Shown in pieces: positions 18,774 to 29,241 of a stretch of 64,000 bases of DNA. The number at the start of each line of letters is the position of its first letter. The first letter of the stretch is position 1. A program made the translations under genes and the position numbers. The DNA is from Calothrix sp. NIES-4101 (GTDB lineage: Bacteria > Cyanobacteriota > Cyanobacteriia > Cyanobacteriales > Nostocaceae), in the NCBI GenBank assembly GCA_004296455.1, contig AP018280.1, positions 1,302,001 through 1,366,000 of the forward strand, in the 5' to 3' direction. The notes beneath the pieces were generated by a model that was not told the origin of the DNA, searched no databases, and saw only the letters and a program-made list of their open reading frames with translations.

Positions 18774-18798
18774 AGTGCACTCCCATAAGGAGCGCACT
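18774..18798 (+). terminator. possible terminator hairpin between the kinase gene and dnaN
   Basis: AGTGCACTCC (18774-18783) pairs with GGAGCGCACT (18789-18798) with one A-C mismatch around a 5-base loop. It is followed by TGTATTTAATT. It sits between converging genes. Confidence 0.5.
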
Positions 18799-18876
18799 TG
18801 TATTTAATTAAAGCTATCTACGTCTAAGTTGCTAATATTCACTGCCCGAAATTTCCAGCAACTATTACCTAATCAT

Positions 18877-20037
18877 TTAACTTCTTAATTGCACAGGCAT
18901 TGCTAAATATGTCATCTTCACTCCACTCAAAGGTGTAAAGATTACTGGAGTTAAATTAGAGTTTAGCTGCATGAGAATTTCCGATGCTGGTAATGCCTTT
19001 AATCCTTCCATTAAATATTTGACATTAAAAGCAATATCAATATCATCTCCCGATATTTGTGCTGGCATTGATTCGACGGCACTACCAATATCTTGTGCCT
19101 CCACTGATAAAGTGATTTCCTGCGCCCCACTATCAATGCTAACTTTAACAATATTATTTTTTTGGTCTGCTAAAACAGCAATTCGCTCCATAGTACTTAA
19201 AAATTGCTTTCTATCTAACGTTAACTCCCTTTGAAATTGCTGAGGTATTAACTGACGATAAGCGGGATATTGCCCGTCAAGGGTACGACTGGTTAAACGC
19301 TGATTTTTCCACTCGAATACTACTTGTCCTTGATCGAAGTATAATGCGATCCCTTCCTCTGCCTCGGCGCTATGTGCTAACATCCGTTCGAGTTCCCGTA
19401 ATGCTCTTGCTGGTACTGTCACTTCTAATTGTTCTTCAGCACTGGCTTCGGGATTATGATTATCTGTTTCTACAACCGCTAAACGATGCCCATCGGTAGC
19501 TGCAAACTCTAAAGTATCTGACAACACTTTTAAATGCACACCCGTCAGTACCTGTTTCGTTTCATCACCACTAGTGGCAAATAATGTACCCCGTAATCCT
19601 TCAATCAGTGCTGCGGCTGTCAAATTCACAGGCTGGTTATCTTCAATTACGGGCAACTCCGGAAACTCTTCACCCCCCATCGCCCGCAACTTATACTGTC
19701 CGCTAGCTGGTGTTAAAGTAACAACTATGCCTTCTCCAGTTTCATTTGCTGCTGCTGATTCATCTTCGAGGGTAAGCTCCCCTTCTGGCAAACGTGAGGT
19801 AATATCGTTGAGCAATTTGGCTGGCAGGGCAATAATTCCACTTTGCAAAACCTCGGCATTGAAGCTAGTGCGAATACCTAAACTCAAATCAAAAGCTGTT
19901 AAACTCACCTGGTTAGTATCAGCATCAGCCACTAGCAACACATTCGCCAGCACTGGGTGAGTCGGGCGCGAAGGCACTGCACGACTGGTAAAAGAAAGAT
20001 TGGTGTTCAGTTCGCCTTGAGTACAAACTAATTTCAT
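18877..20037 (-). CDS. dnaN: DNA polymerase III beta subunit (sliding clamp)
   Basis: 386 residues with three repeated clamp domains. Recognisable segments are MKLVCTQGELNTNLSFTSRAVPSRPTHPVLANVLL at the start (quoted as family signature, split here: MKLVCTQGELNTNLSF, then SRAVPSRPTHPVLAN), AATDGHRLAVVET in domain 2, and LTPVIFTPLSGVKMTYLAMPVQLRS at the C-terminus. It forms the dimeric processivity ring for the replicative polymerase in the cytoplasm. The length is usual for cyanobacteria. It lies downstream of dnaA on the same strand, with a DnaA-box cluster between them. Confidence 0.97.
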   Translation of the reverse strand: MKLVCTQGELNTNLSFTSRAVPSRPTHPVLANVLLVADADTNQVSLTAFDLSLGIRTSFNAEVLQSGIIALPAKLLNDITSRLPEGELTLEDESAAANETGEGIVVTLTPASGQYKLRAMGGEEFPELPVIEDNQPVNLTAAALIEGLRGTLFATSGDETKQVLTGVHLKVLSDTLEFAATDGHRLAVVETDNHNPEASAEEQLEVTVPARALRELERMLAHSAEAEEGIALYFDQGQVVFEWKNQRLTSRTLDGQYPAYRQLIPQQFQRELTLDRKQFLSTMERIAVLADQKNNIVKVSIDSGAQEITLSVEAQDIGSAVESMPAQISGDDIDIAFNVKYLMEGLKALPASEILMQLNSNLTPVIFTPLSGVKMTYLAMPVQLRS

Positions 20038-20215
20038 AATGATTCATGTGGGGATGGGGCATTGGGCATTGTACATTGAGAATTATGTTTAAATATACAA
20101 TTTTTATTTCTCTGCCCTTTGCCTGCGACTCGGTAATTATAAGTTTATACGCTGACTACTGAGTCCTCATTCCTGAGTTTTGCCAGGGATTGCATAAAGT
20201 TTTGTCAATTTAATT

Positions 20216-20400
20216 AACGAAATATTAACTTAATTCCTAGCTGTGGAAAACCTGTGGAAAAACTAGGTTTATTTTCCACAGAGTAAATATGCTTGTTCGA
20301 TGTTTTTTACTGTTATTTTCCACTTTTCCACAAATTTGCCAGGAGTTTTCCACAATAGTTTCTAGTTTTCCACAGGTAATGTTTATGTTAAGAACAGGTT
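20216..20400. other. probable replication origin (oriC): DnaA-box cluster between dnaA and dnaN
   Basis: Six perfect 9-mers TTTTCCACA or its complement lie in about 135 bp: complement at 20242-20250 and 20253-20261, direct at 20272-20280, 20324-20332, 20346-20354 and 20366-20374, plus one single-mismatch box at 20316-20324. Flanking sequence is AT-rich. The position between dnaA and dnaN is a classic bacterial origin location. The left part of the intergenic space (20038-20215) shows only AT-rich sequence. Confidence 0.88.
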
Positions 20401-20447
20401 AGTAATTAAACATTTATGAGTGAGGAGTTTTTTGCTAAGTTGTTGAT

Positions 20448-21851
20448 TTAAGAAAAATTCTGTTTACGTGTGTTAATTTGAATGCGATCGCATAATTGTC
20501 TGAGGGTTTGTGCTAGTTCTTTGTCTGTTTCCCGCAGTTGAGTAATTTTCTCGCAACTGTAGAGAACAGTGGTATGGTCTTTGCCTCCAAATTCTTCGCC
20601 AATTCTGGGTAAACTCAAATCGGTATATTGCCGTATTAAATACATGGCAATTTGTCTTGCCCAACTAATTTCTCTACGCCGGGAAGCGCTCTTCATCTCT
20701 TCGTTCGAGACTTTGAAAGCATCAGCAACAATTGTCATAATTGCTTCTGGAGTTGCTGCAATTTTTTCAACTTGAGGTTCTAAAACTGGTGTAATATTTT
20801 CTACAGTCATTGGCAAACCCCAGATGGAAATATAAGCCAAAGCTCGAATTAATGCACCTTCTAGTTCGCGAATATTAGAAGTATAGTTTGATGCAATGTA
20901 TTCAATTACATCCCTTGGCAAACGAATATTTTCATATTCCGCTTTCTTCTGTAAAATTGCCATCCTTGTCTCTAAATCAGGTGTTTGGATATCAGCAATT
21001 AATCCCATGGAAAAACGTGAACACAATCTTTCTTGAAGTTGGGGGATTTGCTTCGGTGGGCGATCGGAGGCAATCACAACCTGTTTACCAGCTTCATGTA
21101 AAGTATTAAAGGTATGAAAAAACTCTTCCTGAAACCCCTCTTTACCTTCAATAAATTGAATATCATCAACTAAAAGTACATCAGCAGTCCGGTAATGCTC
21201 GCGGAAACTTTGCATCCCTTGACTGATTGCCGTGATGAAATCATTGATAAATTTCTCGGTGGAAACGTAGAAAATTTTGGAGTCGGGAGCAATATCTAAA
21301 CGGTAATTACCAATAGCTTGCATTAAATGGGTTTTTCCCAAACCCACACCACCACATAAAAACAAAGGATTAAATTCACGTCCTGGGGATTCGGCAACGG
21401 CGAGGGCTGCTGCATGTGCCATACGGCTATTGACACCGACAACAAAACGAGAAAATACGTATTTTGGGTTGAGTTGACTCGTGATTGGGTCGGTTTTGGG
21501 GGTAGTTTTTGAGCTATTGTTTGCATTACCTTCACCGAAAGGAATTTGAGCAGTTAATTCCCAAGGCGCTTGGTTGTCTTCCAGATTAGATTTTTCATCA
21601 CCGCCCGCAACAGTGATGTAAATTTCAATAGGATAACCTGCAATATCACGGACAACATTAGCGATCGTCTTAATGTAATACTTTTGTAACCAGTTCCGGG
21701 CAAATGGATTAGGTGTACGGATTACCAGACAATCACGTTCTAAGCGTTCGGCACTTGCAGTTTTAATCCAAGTCTCAAAGGTGGGACGTGATAATTCTAG
21801 CTGCAAGCGTTCTAGCGCTTGGCTCCACAGTTTGTCTATGGGGGTTTCCAT
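20448..21851 (-). CDS. dnaA: chromosomal replication initiator DnaA
   Basis: About 467 residues from the ATG at 21851, which has an AGGTGG ribosome binding site; a GTG three codons upstream (21860) overlaps that site and is less likely. Domain I is [20 protein letters not shown], and domain III is an AAA+ module with Walker [11 protein letters not shown] and Walker [10 protein letters not shown]. Domain IV carries the DNA-binding signature ([20 protein letters not shown]) that reads DnaA boxes. It initiates replication, and its boxes lie just downstream. All key motifs are intact. Confidence 0.97.
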   Translation of the reverse strand: METPIDKLWSQALERLQLELSRPTFETWIKTASAERLERDCLVIRTPNPFARNWLQKYYIKTIANVVRDIAGYPIEIYITVAGGDEKSNLEDNQAPWELTAQIPFGEGNANNSSKTTPKTDPITSQLNPKYVFSRFVVGVNSRMAHAAALAVAESPGREFNPLFLCGGVGLGKTHLMQAIGNYRLDIAPDSKIFYVSTEKFINDFITAISQGMQSFREHYRTADVLLVDDIQFIEGKEGFQEEFFHTFNTLHEAGKQVVIASDRPPKQIPQLQERLCSRFSMGLIADIQTPDLETRMAILQKKAEYENIRLPRDVIEYIASNYTSNIRELEGALIRALAYISIWGLPMTVENITPVLEPQVEKIAATPEAIMTIVADAFKVSNEEMKSASRRREISWARQIAMYLIRQYTDLSLPRIGEEFGGKDHTTVLYSCEKITQLRETDKELAQTLRQLCDRIQINTRKQNFS

Positions 21852-22112
21852 TTCTACCACCTTTGCTGCTATCCGTCAAAATAGAAAGTAAAAAAGGAGT
21901 CAGGAGTCAGAATTATGAATAAATTCATAAATAAAATGATTGTTTAATCAAGCAAACTATGACTCTAGGTTGTCATTTTTTATAGGAGTCTCCCGAAGTC
22001 TATTAGCAGAAGATTAGCTCTACTAACAGTTCCTTCCCAGTAGGCAATATCCTACCACTAGTAATTCCCACGGAGAAGCAAATACAAGTTTGGTAATTAA
22101 TTGAGAGGTTAT

Positions 22113-23375
22113 ATGAAATCTGAGAACTACAAAATTACACTGAAATATATTTATACAAATCCTTGGTGGAAACAAATTAGTAGCCAACTGAGGCTAATTC
22201 TGCTTGGTGGTGCTGCGATCGCTTCCTTAACTGGCTGTCAACAGATAGCAAACAGCCTGAATGCCAACAAATCCAGTCCTCCAGCGATAGATCAACCCCC
22301 AGCAAAAACAGCTGCAAATACCCAAATAGTGCCTCCGGCAATTATTACCACATCAGGAGGTGATCCGAATTTTGTGGTTGGCGTTGTCCAAAAAGTGGGT
22401 CCAGCGGTGGTACGGATTGACTCAGCCCGAACTGTTTCCCAAGCACCAGATGAATTTAATGATCCATTATTCCGCAGATTTTTTGGCGATCGCTTACCGG
22501 AACCTCGTCAACGTGTGGAACGTGGTAGTGGTTCGGGATTTATCATTAATTCCAATGGTCAAATTTTAACCAACTCCCATGTTGTTGATGGTGCGGATTC
22601 TGTAACTGTCACCCTCAAAGACGGACGCACAATTAATGGGAAGGTTATGGGCGAAGACCAAGTAACGGATGTTGCTGTGATTCAAATTGATACCAATAAT
22701 CTCCCGACTGTGTCATTGGGAAATTCTGATGTACTACAGCCAGGAGAAGCCGTCATCGCTATTGGTAATCCCTTGGGGTTAAACAATACTGTTACATCGG
22801 GGATACTGAGTGCTACAGGGCGCTCTAGTAGCGATATTGGTGCAACAGACAAGCGTGTTGATTATATCCAAACCGATGCGGCTATTAACCCTGGGAATTC
22901 GGGTGGCCCTTTACTTAATGCCCGTGGGGAAGTTATTGGCATGAATACGGCAATTATCAAAGGTGCCCAAGGCTTAGGGTTTGCAATCCCGATCAACACA
23001 GCACAGCGTATCGCTCAAGAACTAATCACCAAAGGTCGGGTTGAACATCCCTATTTAGGCATCCAAATGGTAACCCTAACTCCGGAAATTCGAGAAAGGG
23101 TGCAAACCAGGTTGGGCATTAATTTAGCCACTGACAAAGGTATTTTATTAATTGATGTTGTCTCCCGTTCCCCGGCGGCTACAGCTGGACTCAAGGCAGG
23201 CGACATTATCCAGAGCATTAGCAATCAACCTGTGAATAAAATTGAAGATGTGCAAAAAATTGTCGAAAGTAGTAAGATAGGAACCCCATTACAATTACAA
23301 GTGCAGCGCAACAATCAGATAGTACAAATTGCCGTTACTCCAGCCGCTTTTCCTGCAAAGCAAGCGAGTAATTAA
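22113..23375 (+). CDS. HtrA/Deg-family serine protease, predicted lipoprotein, one PDZ domain
   Basis: About 420 residues. The ATG at 22113 follows GAGAGG; a TTG at 22101 is less likely. A hydrophobic signal ends in lipobox LTGC (Cys42), so it is probably a periplasm-facing lipoprotein. The trypsin-like domain has His156 in TNSHVVDG, Asp186 in TDVAVIQID and Ser263 in NPGNSGGP. A single C-terminal PDZ domain follows ([11 protein letters not shown] ... [18 protein letters not shown]). This matches the cyanobacterial HhoA/HhoB/HtrA group, which degrades misfolded periplasmic or thylakoid-lumen proteins; which of the three it is cannot be decided here. Confidence 0.92.
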   Translation: MKSENYKITLKYIYTNPWWKQISSQLRLILLGGAAIASLTGCQQIANSLNANKSSPPAIDQPPAKTAANTQIVPPAIITTSGGDPNFVVGVVQKVGPAVVRIDSARTVSQAPDEFNDPLFRRFFGDRLPEPRQRVERGSGSGFIINSNGQILTNSHVVDGADSVTVTLKDGRTINGKVMGEDQVTDVAVIQIDTNNLPTVSLGNSDVLQPGEAVIAIGNPLGLNNTVTSGILSATGRSSSDIGATDKRVDYIQTDAAINPGNSGGPLLNARGEVIGMNTAIIKGAQGLGFAIPINTAQRIAQELITKGRVEHPYLGIQMVTLTPEIRERVQTRLGINLATDKGILLIDVVSRSPAATAGLKAGDIIQSISNQPVNKIEDVQKIVESSKIGTPLQLQVQRNNQIVQIAVTPAAFPAKQASN

Positions 23376-23957
23376 TCAGAGCTACAAAAAGCCATAAACT
23401 AGTAGTTTGCCCAGCAAAAAATGACGGGTTTTGATTGACTCGGAGAATTTTATTCGTACAAAGTTGCTTTGGTAGACTACTAGGATTTTGACCACACTAA
23501 GAGAAGCTAATTACAAGGGTAAGAAGTCAACTATTTACTCGTTCCCAGGCCAATGCTTTAAATCTTCCTCCTGAAGCCTCAAAGAACATTTATTAAAGTC
23601 AGTATTTAAGCATATTCACGCAGGGAGAAACTGGGTTTCTCCTCAAAATATTAAGATGATGCTCGATAATTAACCCAAAAAACTGGATTTTTTTGGTCTA
23701 AAATTTTACTTTACTTTTAGACATAACCTTTCAAGCTTGGGAATTCATTATTATCAATCATTGATGGTAGAACCCTGCCAATTATAATTTTCTAAAGTTT
23801 TGTCAAGTATAAAAACTATCTTTATTTAGCAAGCGTTAATATAATATTTATTCGATTTGTTTGAGTGCTGTAGTGTCAAGATTCCTTGGAATCGGCAGCA
23901 TTTGTATATAAATTTATAACTTCAGATATATATCAATTATTCATCATCACTTGTAAT
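23376..23957. other. intergenic region with a hairpin repeat
   Basis: No gene is seen. At 23622-23643 a near-perfect hairpin (AGGGAGAAAC-TG-GGTTTCTCCT) lies within a repeat related to segments near 33811-33875 (reverse orientation) and 39390-39440. The remainder is AT-rich. The promoter of the deformylase gene presumably lies toward the right end. Confidence 0.5.
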
Positions 23958-24491
23958 ATGGGTAGTCGCTTATCAATTATTAAACTAGGTCATCCAATTT
24001 TAGGTCAATCGTCATCTTTGATTGAGAATATTCAAGATGGGCAAACTCAAAGTCTGATTGATAATCTAATTGTGACAGTCGCAACTGCTAATGGTGTAGG
24101 GATTGCAGCTCCACAGGTTGCAATCTCACAACGTCTATTTATTGTGGCTTCTCGACCAAATCCTCGATATCCTCATGCCCCAGAAATGGAGCCAACTGCG
24201 ATGATAAATCCTAAAATCGTGGAGAATTCGACAGAAATGGTCAAAGATTGGGAAGGATGTTTAAGTGTTCCAGGGATTAGGGGGCTAGTACCCCGATACC
24301 AATGGATAAATGTGGAATATACGGATAGAAATGGTGAATTAAAAGATAAGAGGCTGGTTGATTTTGTCGCTCGAATTTTTCAACATGAATGTGATCATCT
24401 TGATGGGATCATCTTCTTAGATAGAGTTGAAAATAGTCAAGATTTAATATCTGAGGAAGAGTATCAGAGACTACAAAATCCTAAAACTTAA
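23958..24491 (+). CDS. def: peptide deformylase
   Basis: About 177 residues from the ATG at 23958; the frame stays open to a TTG at 23886, but those extra residues do not resemble the family. The three metal-site motifs are present: GVGIAAPQV, EGCLSVPG (Cys ligand) and HECDHLDG (two His ligands and catalytic Glu). It removes the formyl group from nascent N-terminal methionine, using Fe2+ or a similar ion. The motif-1 residue Ile instead of the common Leu (GxGLAAPQ) is a mild variation. It lies just upstream of the HMA_2/P1B-ATPase locus, with no evident functional link. Confidence 0.93.
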   Translation: MGSRLSIIKLGHPILGQSSSLIENIQDGQTQSLIDNLIVTVATANGVGIAAPQVAISQRLFIVASRPNPRYPHAPEMEPTAMINPKIVENSTEMVKDWEGCLSVPGIRGLVPRYQWINVEYTDRNGELKDKRLVDFVARIFQHECDHLDGIIFLDRVENSQDLISEEEYQRLQNPKT

Positions 24492-24595
24492 TCAAACATA
24501 ATGCTAAAGAGTAATGACAACTACCCTTTATTAAGGTAGAGTTAAATTAGAGTTAACCTTTTGCAGCTTAAAGGGGTTATCGGGTAACTAAGCAA

Positions 24596-25909
24596 ATGAC
24601 AAAAACCATTAGTAGTCGCGAGAAGTTGATTCAACAAACAGAGGTGTTTGATGAATCATTTTTAGTCAGGGAGCCAAGCGATGAAAATCATCAAAATGTT
24701 GAGCAAGAAGAAGCACAGAAACAAGTGCAAACTTTAGGATTAGATTTACAAGAACTAGAAATTCAAGAAGCAATATTGCAAATAGTTCATGTAACAACAG
24801 GGCGGGTAAGAATCCGCGCTATTAATGAAAGTGGTAAGGAATTTCTAACTCAGAAATTAGTAGATTTAATTTGCGATCGCTTGCAACAGCAAGAGGGAAT
24901 CCAGCAAACAACTTGGAATGAACAAACACAAAATTTAGTCATTACTTTCGATCATCAAGGCTTATCTATATCCCAAGTATTGGCAATCCTGGCAGAATTT
25001 GGCGTGAAAGAGCAAAAAATGTCTGAGAAGCAACAATCAGACCCATTTGCAGCGTGGAAATCCGTCGAATTTTGGCAAGAACAAGGTTTAGATTTGATTC
25101 CCTTATTTACGGGACTAGCAATTACATCTAGGCTCGGGATTGGTGGTTTAGCATCGATACCAATCTATATGTTAACCGCAGATGTAACGCGGCGAATTAT
25201 CGCCCAAATCCAAAAAGCTTCCTTTGCCAAGGCTGAACAACCGCAAGCAAGCAAACAACCAAGTTCGGGAAGTGAAAAAGCCAAAAATTCCCTAACATAT
25301 CAACAGGTGCAAAGGAAGCAAAAAACAGAAAATAACAATAGTTCCTCTGAAAATTTGGTGTCAAAAGTGGAAAAAGTATCTACTATTGAACGCGAAATTA
25401 ATCGTAAAATTGAGCGTGAAGATAAAACCAATGCAGTATCTCAGGTTAGTGAATTGAAATCACAACCGGCAAAAATTAATTACAGCATTGTGCATTCGAT
25501 TCCGGGGCGAATTCGCTTTCATATACCTCGTCTCAGCAAAGATAAAGCTTATGCAAGGCGACTGGAAAGGTTATTGAAAACAGAAGCCCACGTTAATAAT
25601 GTGCGAGTTAATTGTGATGCAGCATCAGTAGCGATCGCATTTCAACCTCCTTCACTGAATACATCACATTGGATTAGTTTATTGGAATTAGCGGATGAAG
25701 TGATTCCAGAAACATCGACAATTAATAAGACACAATTAAATACACACTTGAATACAACAGTAAACAGAGCAATTGAGTCGTCAGGTCAATTATTACAAGT
25801 AGACACAAATAATCAAGAATTAACAACAGTAAACGGTATTATTGCCGATTTAAAACCACCTTTCATTAATCTGTTGGTTGATGTTGTTGCTAAATTCCCA
25901 ATTGCATAG
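24596..25909 (+). CDS. double HMA_2-like domain membrane protein of a P1B-ATPase locus
   Basis: 437 residues. Two copies of an HMA_2-type ferredoxin-like domain are visible: one at about 60-140 (VHVTTGRVRIRAI ... VITFDHQ) and one at about 300-375 (IVHSIPGRIRFHIPRL ... VNCDAASVAIAF). Both lack the metal-binding CxxC of classical HMA domains. Between them a hydrophobic segment, near 160-200 (LIPLFTGLAITSRLGIGGLASIPIYML), suggests a membrane association, followed by a charged, Gln/Lys-rich linker. The same domain type occurs in the next ATPase and in the fourth gene of the locus, so it is likely to work with that ATPase, perhaps as a chaperone or regulator. It lies about 580 bp upstream of the ATPase gene. 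Confidence 0.75.
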   Translation: MTKTISSREKLIQQTEVFDESFLVREPSDENHQNVEQEEAQKQVQTLGLDLQELEIQEAILQIVHVTTGRVRIRAINESGKEFLTQKLVDLICDRLQQQEGIQQTTWNEQTQNLVITFDHQGLSISQVLAILAEFGVKEQKMSEKQQSDPFAAWKSVEFWQEQGLDLIPLFTGLAITSRLGIGGLASIPIYMLTADVTRRIIAQIQKASFAKAEQPQASKQPSSGSEKAKNSLTYQQVQRKQKTENNNSSSENLVSKVEKVSTIEREINRKIEREDKTNAVSQVSELKSQPAKINYSIVHSIPGRIRFHIPRLSKDKAYARRLERLLKTEAHVNNVRVNCDAASVAIAFQPPSLNTSHWISLLELADEVIPETSTINKTQLNTHLNTTVNRAIESSGQLLQVDTNNQELTTVNGIIADLKPPFINLLVDVVAKFPIA

Positions 25910-26493
25910 ACAATGACTGAACTTTCCTAAGCTCAATGCTTTCAGGAATCTCACCGAGAAATATCGAGAAATGGCAAATTTATACAGTTTTAAAGTGAAC
26001 TTACAAAGTTTATCAAGGCTTCTGCTTTGAAATTGAGGCATGATACCAATTTTTGCAATCAATTGGTAATTAGGTGATTTTAGTAAATATTTCCTGTCAT
26101 TGCTAACAAGGACTTCTTTGAAGGTTAAGAGCATGACTTAGCCTATATATATTTACTTGTAAACATCTAATAACCAAATAGTTGTATATAACTAAATAGA
26201 TTTTACCCCTGATGGGGGAAGTTCCTGGAAAAAGCATTTCCTCGTGACAATTACCGTCCAATTAAATATAGATAATGATAGATTTATGAATATATCTATC
26301 CAACTATCTGACTAGGACGGATAAGCAGAATCGAATCTTGTTTTTGCCATGCAGTGTTAATAGTTAATATTTAGTGAGTGGCTAATAGTGAATAGTTAAT
26401 CTATAAAATTAACTAACAACCAATCACCAAAACCTCATCACAATTAACTAATAACTCCAAACCAGTTTATTCACTTTTTATGAGAGTACAACA
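25910..26493. other. intergenic region upstream of the P1B-ATPase
   Basis: 584 bp with no supportable gene or RNA. It is AT-rich with short TAGTTAAT-like repetitions around 26350-26460. A promoter for the ATPase gene is probable here but no clear elements stand out. Confidence 0.5.
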
Positions 26494-28770
26494 ATGGTTC
26501 AAGTCAAGGTGGATTTTCGACCCTCCTCCCCTAATACTGCCCCAGTCAATATAGTTGAGAATGTATCTGGAAAAATTGCCTTAGTTGATCACAATCGCGG
26601 AATTAAAACATTTAACAAAAACCATCAACTCAAGGTTTATTACAGCGTAGTTCACGAAACAGCAGGTAGATTGCGGTTGCGGGTTCCCCACCTGCGGAAT
26701 GATGCCGACTATGTCCAGCATTTGCAAGCACTTCTAGAAGCAGATAAATACATTACCAAAGTGCGTCTCAAACCAGCAGCAGCATCCGTAGCTGTCACCT
26801 ACGATATTAGTCAAATACCGCAGTCAGAGATACGTCCGCATATTGCTCATCTTTTGCAAGCTGCGACTGATATCGCAATCATTTCCAATGTGGTTCAGAC
26901 TACGCCACAGACAGATGAAAAAGAAGATGAGAATTCTTTCCCAAGTTGGAAATTTTCCGCAGCATCAGCAGCATTAGCCCTATTGGGGGGGCCACTTGGT
27001 TTCTCAATTTCACCGATACTAATCGCAACAACTATTGCTTTAGCGACATTACCAGTTGCCCAACGTGCTTGGGTAGCGATTCGCGACGAACGCAAATTAA
27101 ATATCGACTTTCTCGATTTTATGGCGATCGCTATTACCACAGTTCAAGGGCAATTTCTCACCCCAGCATTAATGTTAGGGTTAATTGAAATTGGTGAAAA
27201 TATTCGCGATCGCACAGCCCGTTCTTCGGCACAGCAAACCCTTGATTTACTCAGTTCCCTGGGTAAATTCGCTTGGGTAGAACGGAATGGTGAAAAAATT
27301 CAAGTTGCGATCGATGAGGTAAATAAAGGTGATACCGTTATCGTTTACCCCGGTGAACAAGTCCCCGTAGATGGCACAATTATTCGTGGCAAAGCCCTGT
27401 TTGACGAGCAGAAGCTCACAGGTGAATCAATGCCCGTCATGAAGTCTCAAGGTCAATCTGTCTACGCTTCTACCCTAGTTCGGGAAGGACAAATTTACAT
27501 TCTGGCGGAAAGACTGGGCAATGATACCTGCGTTGGTAAAAGTATTCAACTCATGCAGGAAGCACCTGTCCACGACACCCGCATGGAAAACTATGCGGCG
27601 AAAATTGCTCAAAAGGCAGTTGTGCCAACTTTGCTACTTGGAGGAACCGTATTTGCCCTCACACGCAACGCTGCCCGTGCCGCCAGTATCCTCACCCTCG
27701 ACTTCGCTACTGGAATCCGTGTATCCGTTCCGACTACAGTATTAGCCGCACTTTCCTATGCAGCCCGTCGTGGGGTGCTCATTCGCAGTGGACGAGCATT
27801 AGAGCAACTCGCCAATGTCGATACAATTGTATTTGATAAAACCGGAACCTTAACCAAAGGTGAAATAGCTGTCACCGCCGTGCGAAGCTTTAATCCCGAA
27901 GTTTCCGAATTACAAGTCTTAGCCATAGCCGCCACAGCAGAACAACGACTAACACACCCCGTTGCCGAAGCCGTAGTTCGTCATGCCGAATCACAGCAAG
28001 TTGAAGTTTTAACTCGCGAAAAATGGAATTATCAACTCGGTTTAGGTGTTGAAGCAATCATAGACGGCAAAAAAGTTTATGTTGGTAGCCAACGTTTTCT
28101 GCATCAGCAAGAAATTGATATGACAAGCATCAATGACTTGGCAGAAACTCCAGCATCAGCAATATATGTTGCCAGCGACGGACAACTGCAAGGTATAATC
28201 GAGTATAATGATGTCCTGCGATCTGAAAGTAAGGAAGTCATTACAGCGCTGATAGAAGTCGAAGGTGTAGAAGTTCATATGCTTACCGGAGACAACAAAC
28301 GCACGGCAAAGGCTGTCGCCACTGAATTAGGAATTTCTCCGACATATACCCACGCCGAAGCTTTCCCCGAACAGAAAGCAGAAGTAGTTCGACAACTACA
28401 CGAAACCGGTAAAACAGTCGCATTTGTTGGCGACGGGATTAACGACTCACCCGCATTAGCCTATGCGGATGTATCTGTGTCCTTTGCTAATGGTTCCGAC
28501 ATTGCCCGCGAAACCGCAGACTTAGTGTTGATGCAAAACGACTTACACAGTTTGTTAGAAGCAATTGAAATCGCTCGTAAAGCCAAACAATTGATTCAGC
28601 AAAACACTAGTATCATTGCTATCCCCAACCTTGCCGCTTTAGTAGTCGCCACTTTGTTTGGACTCAATCCTCTGGCAGCCACCGTCGTTAACAATGGTTC
28701 GACAGTAGTTGCAGGTATTAACGGCTTACGTCCAATTTTAAAAGGAGGCGCAAAGGTGAAGAAGGCGTAA
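26494..28770 (+). CDS. P1B-type cation-transporting ATPase with N-terminal HMA_2-like domain, lacking CPC motif
   Basis: 758 residues. There is an N-terminal HMA_2-like domain at about 45-110 (VVHETAGRLRLRVPHL ... ASVAVTYD). P-type ATPase motifs: actuator TGES at 309-312, phosphorylation DKTGT with Asp448, P1B-specific HP dipeptide at 488-489 (THPVA), MLTGDN, and hinge GDGIND at 646-651. The transmembrane metal site normally holding CPC, SPC or TPC reads LDFATGIRVSVPT (from residue 402), with no cysteine. The whole protein has one Cys, in NDTCVGK. It is therefore an inner-membrane exporter of an ion not bound through Cys; Mn, Zn, Co and others are possible, unproven. It belongs to a four-gene locus with DUF5132-like and HMA_2 proteins, comparable by analogy with mycobacterial CtpC-PacL systems. 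Confidence 0.88.
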   Translation: MVQVKVDFRPSSPNTAPVNIVENVSGKIALVDHNRGIKTFNKNHQLKVYYSVVHETAGRLRLRVPHLRNDADYVQHLQALLEADKYITKVRLKPAAASVAVTYDISQIPQSEIRPHIAHLLQAATDIAIISNVVQTTPQTDEKEDENSFPSWKFSAASAALALLGGPLGFSISPILIATTIALATLPVAQRAWVAIRDERKLNIDFLDFMAIAITTVQGQFLTPALMLGLIEIGENIRDRTARSSAQQTLDLLSSLGKFAWVERNGEKIQVAIDEVNKGDTVIVYPGEQVPVDGTIIRGKALFDEQKLTGESMPVMKSQGQSVYASTLVREGQIYILAERLGNDTCVGKSIQLMQEAPVHDTRMENYAAKIAQKAVVPTLLLGGTVFALTRNAARAASILTLDFATGIRVSVPTTVLAALSYAARRGVLIRSGRALEQLANVDTIVFDKTGTLTKGEIAVTAVRSFNPEVSELQVLAIAATAEQRLTHPVAEAVVRHAESQQVEVLTREKWNYQLGLGVEAIIDGKKVYVGSQRFLHQQEIDMTSINDLAETPASAIYVASDGQLQGIIEYNDVLRSESKEVITALIEVEGVEVHMLTGDNKRTAKAVATELGISPTYTHAEAFPEQKAEVVRQLHETGKTVAFVGDGINDSPALAYADVSVSFANGSDIARETADLVLMQNDLHSLLEAIEIARKAKQLIQQNTSIIAIPNLAALVVATLFGLNPLAATVVNNGSTVVAGINGLRPILKGGAKVKKA

Positions 28771-28935
28771 AAGCAACAGGTAAAGATTGAAAATTGGGAA
28801 AGAATTGAAAAGTAATTGATACGTATTTTATCTTCTTTTCCCTTTCTCTACCATCAACCAGATTCAGTCGTTATCCTAAGAGGATTACCCTTAAGAGTTT
28901 GTCCTAGTTTATCAATCCAATGGAGGAAAATTTTC

Positions 28936-29241
28936 ATGGCAAAAATCACTGATTTCATTGAAGAAGCAGGCGCACCTGGGATTATTGCAGGTATTGGTGC
29001 AGTATTGTTAGCGCCCGTGATTATCCCCGTAGTTGCTGGTGTAGGTAAACCCGTCGCCAAAACTTTAATTAAAGGTGGAATTACCCTGTACGAAAAAAGC
29101 AAAGGTGCGATCGCAGAATTCGGCGAAAGCTGGGAAGATATAGTAGCAGAAGCTAGAGCCGAAATTGCTGAAGCAAAGCAATTACCAGCCTTTGAAGCCA
29201 CTAGTCACTCAGAAAATACCATTGATAATGGTCAAGGATAG
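28936..29241 (+). CDS. DUF5132-like small membrane protein (PacL-like accessory)
   Basis: 101 residues from the ATG at 28936, with ribosome binding site GGAGG at 28922-28926. The frame is open further upstream to 28816, but those residues look non-coding. The N-terminal part is a glycine/alanine/valine-rich membrane helix (GIIAGIGAVLLAPVIIPVVAG). It is followed by KPVAKTLIKGGITLYEKSKG and an acidic amphipathic helix (SWEDIVAEARAEIAEAK). This matches the DUF5132 family as I know it. Membrane helix plus acidic tail next to a P1B-ATPase parallels mycobacterial PacL proteins, which form platforms for the ATPase; that functional comparison is an analogy. It follows the ATPase gene by 165 bp. Confidence 0.75.
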   Translation: MAKITDFIEEAGAPGIIAGIGAVLLAPVIIPVVAGVGKPVAKTLIKGGITLYEKSKGAIAEFGESWEDIVAEARAEIAEAKQLPAFEATSHSENTIDNGQG

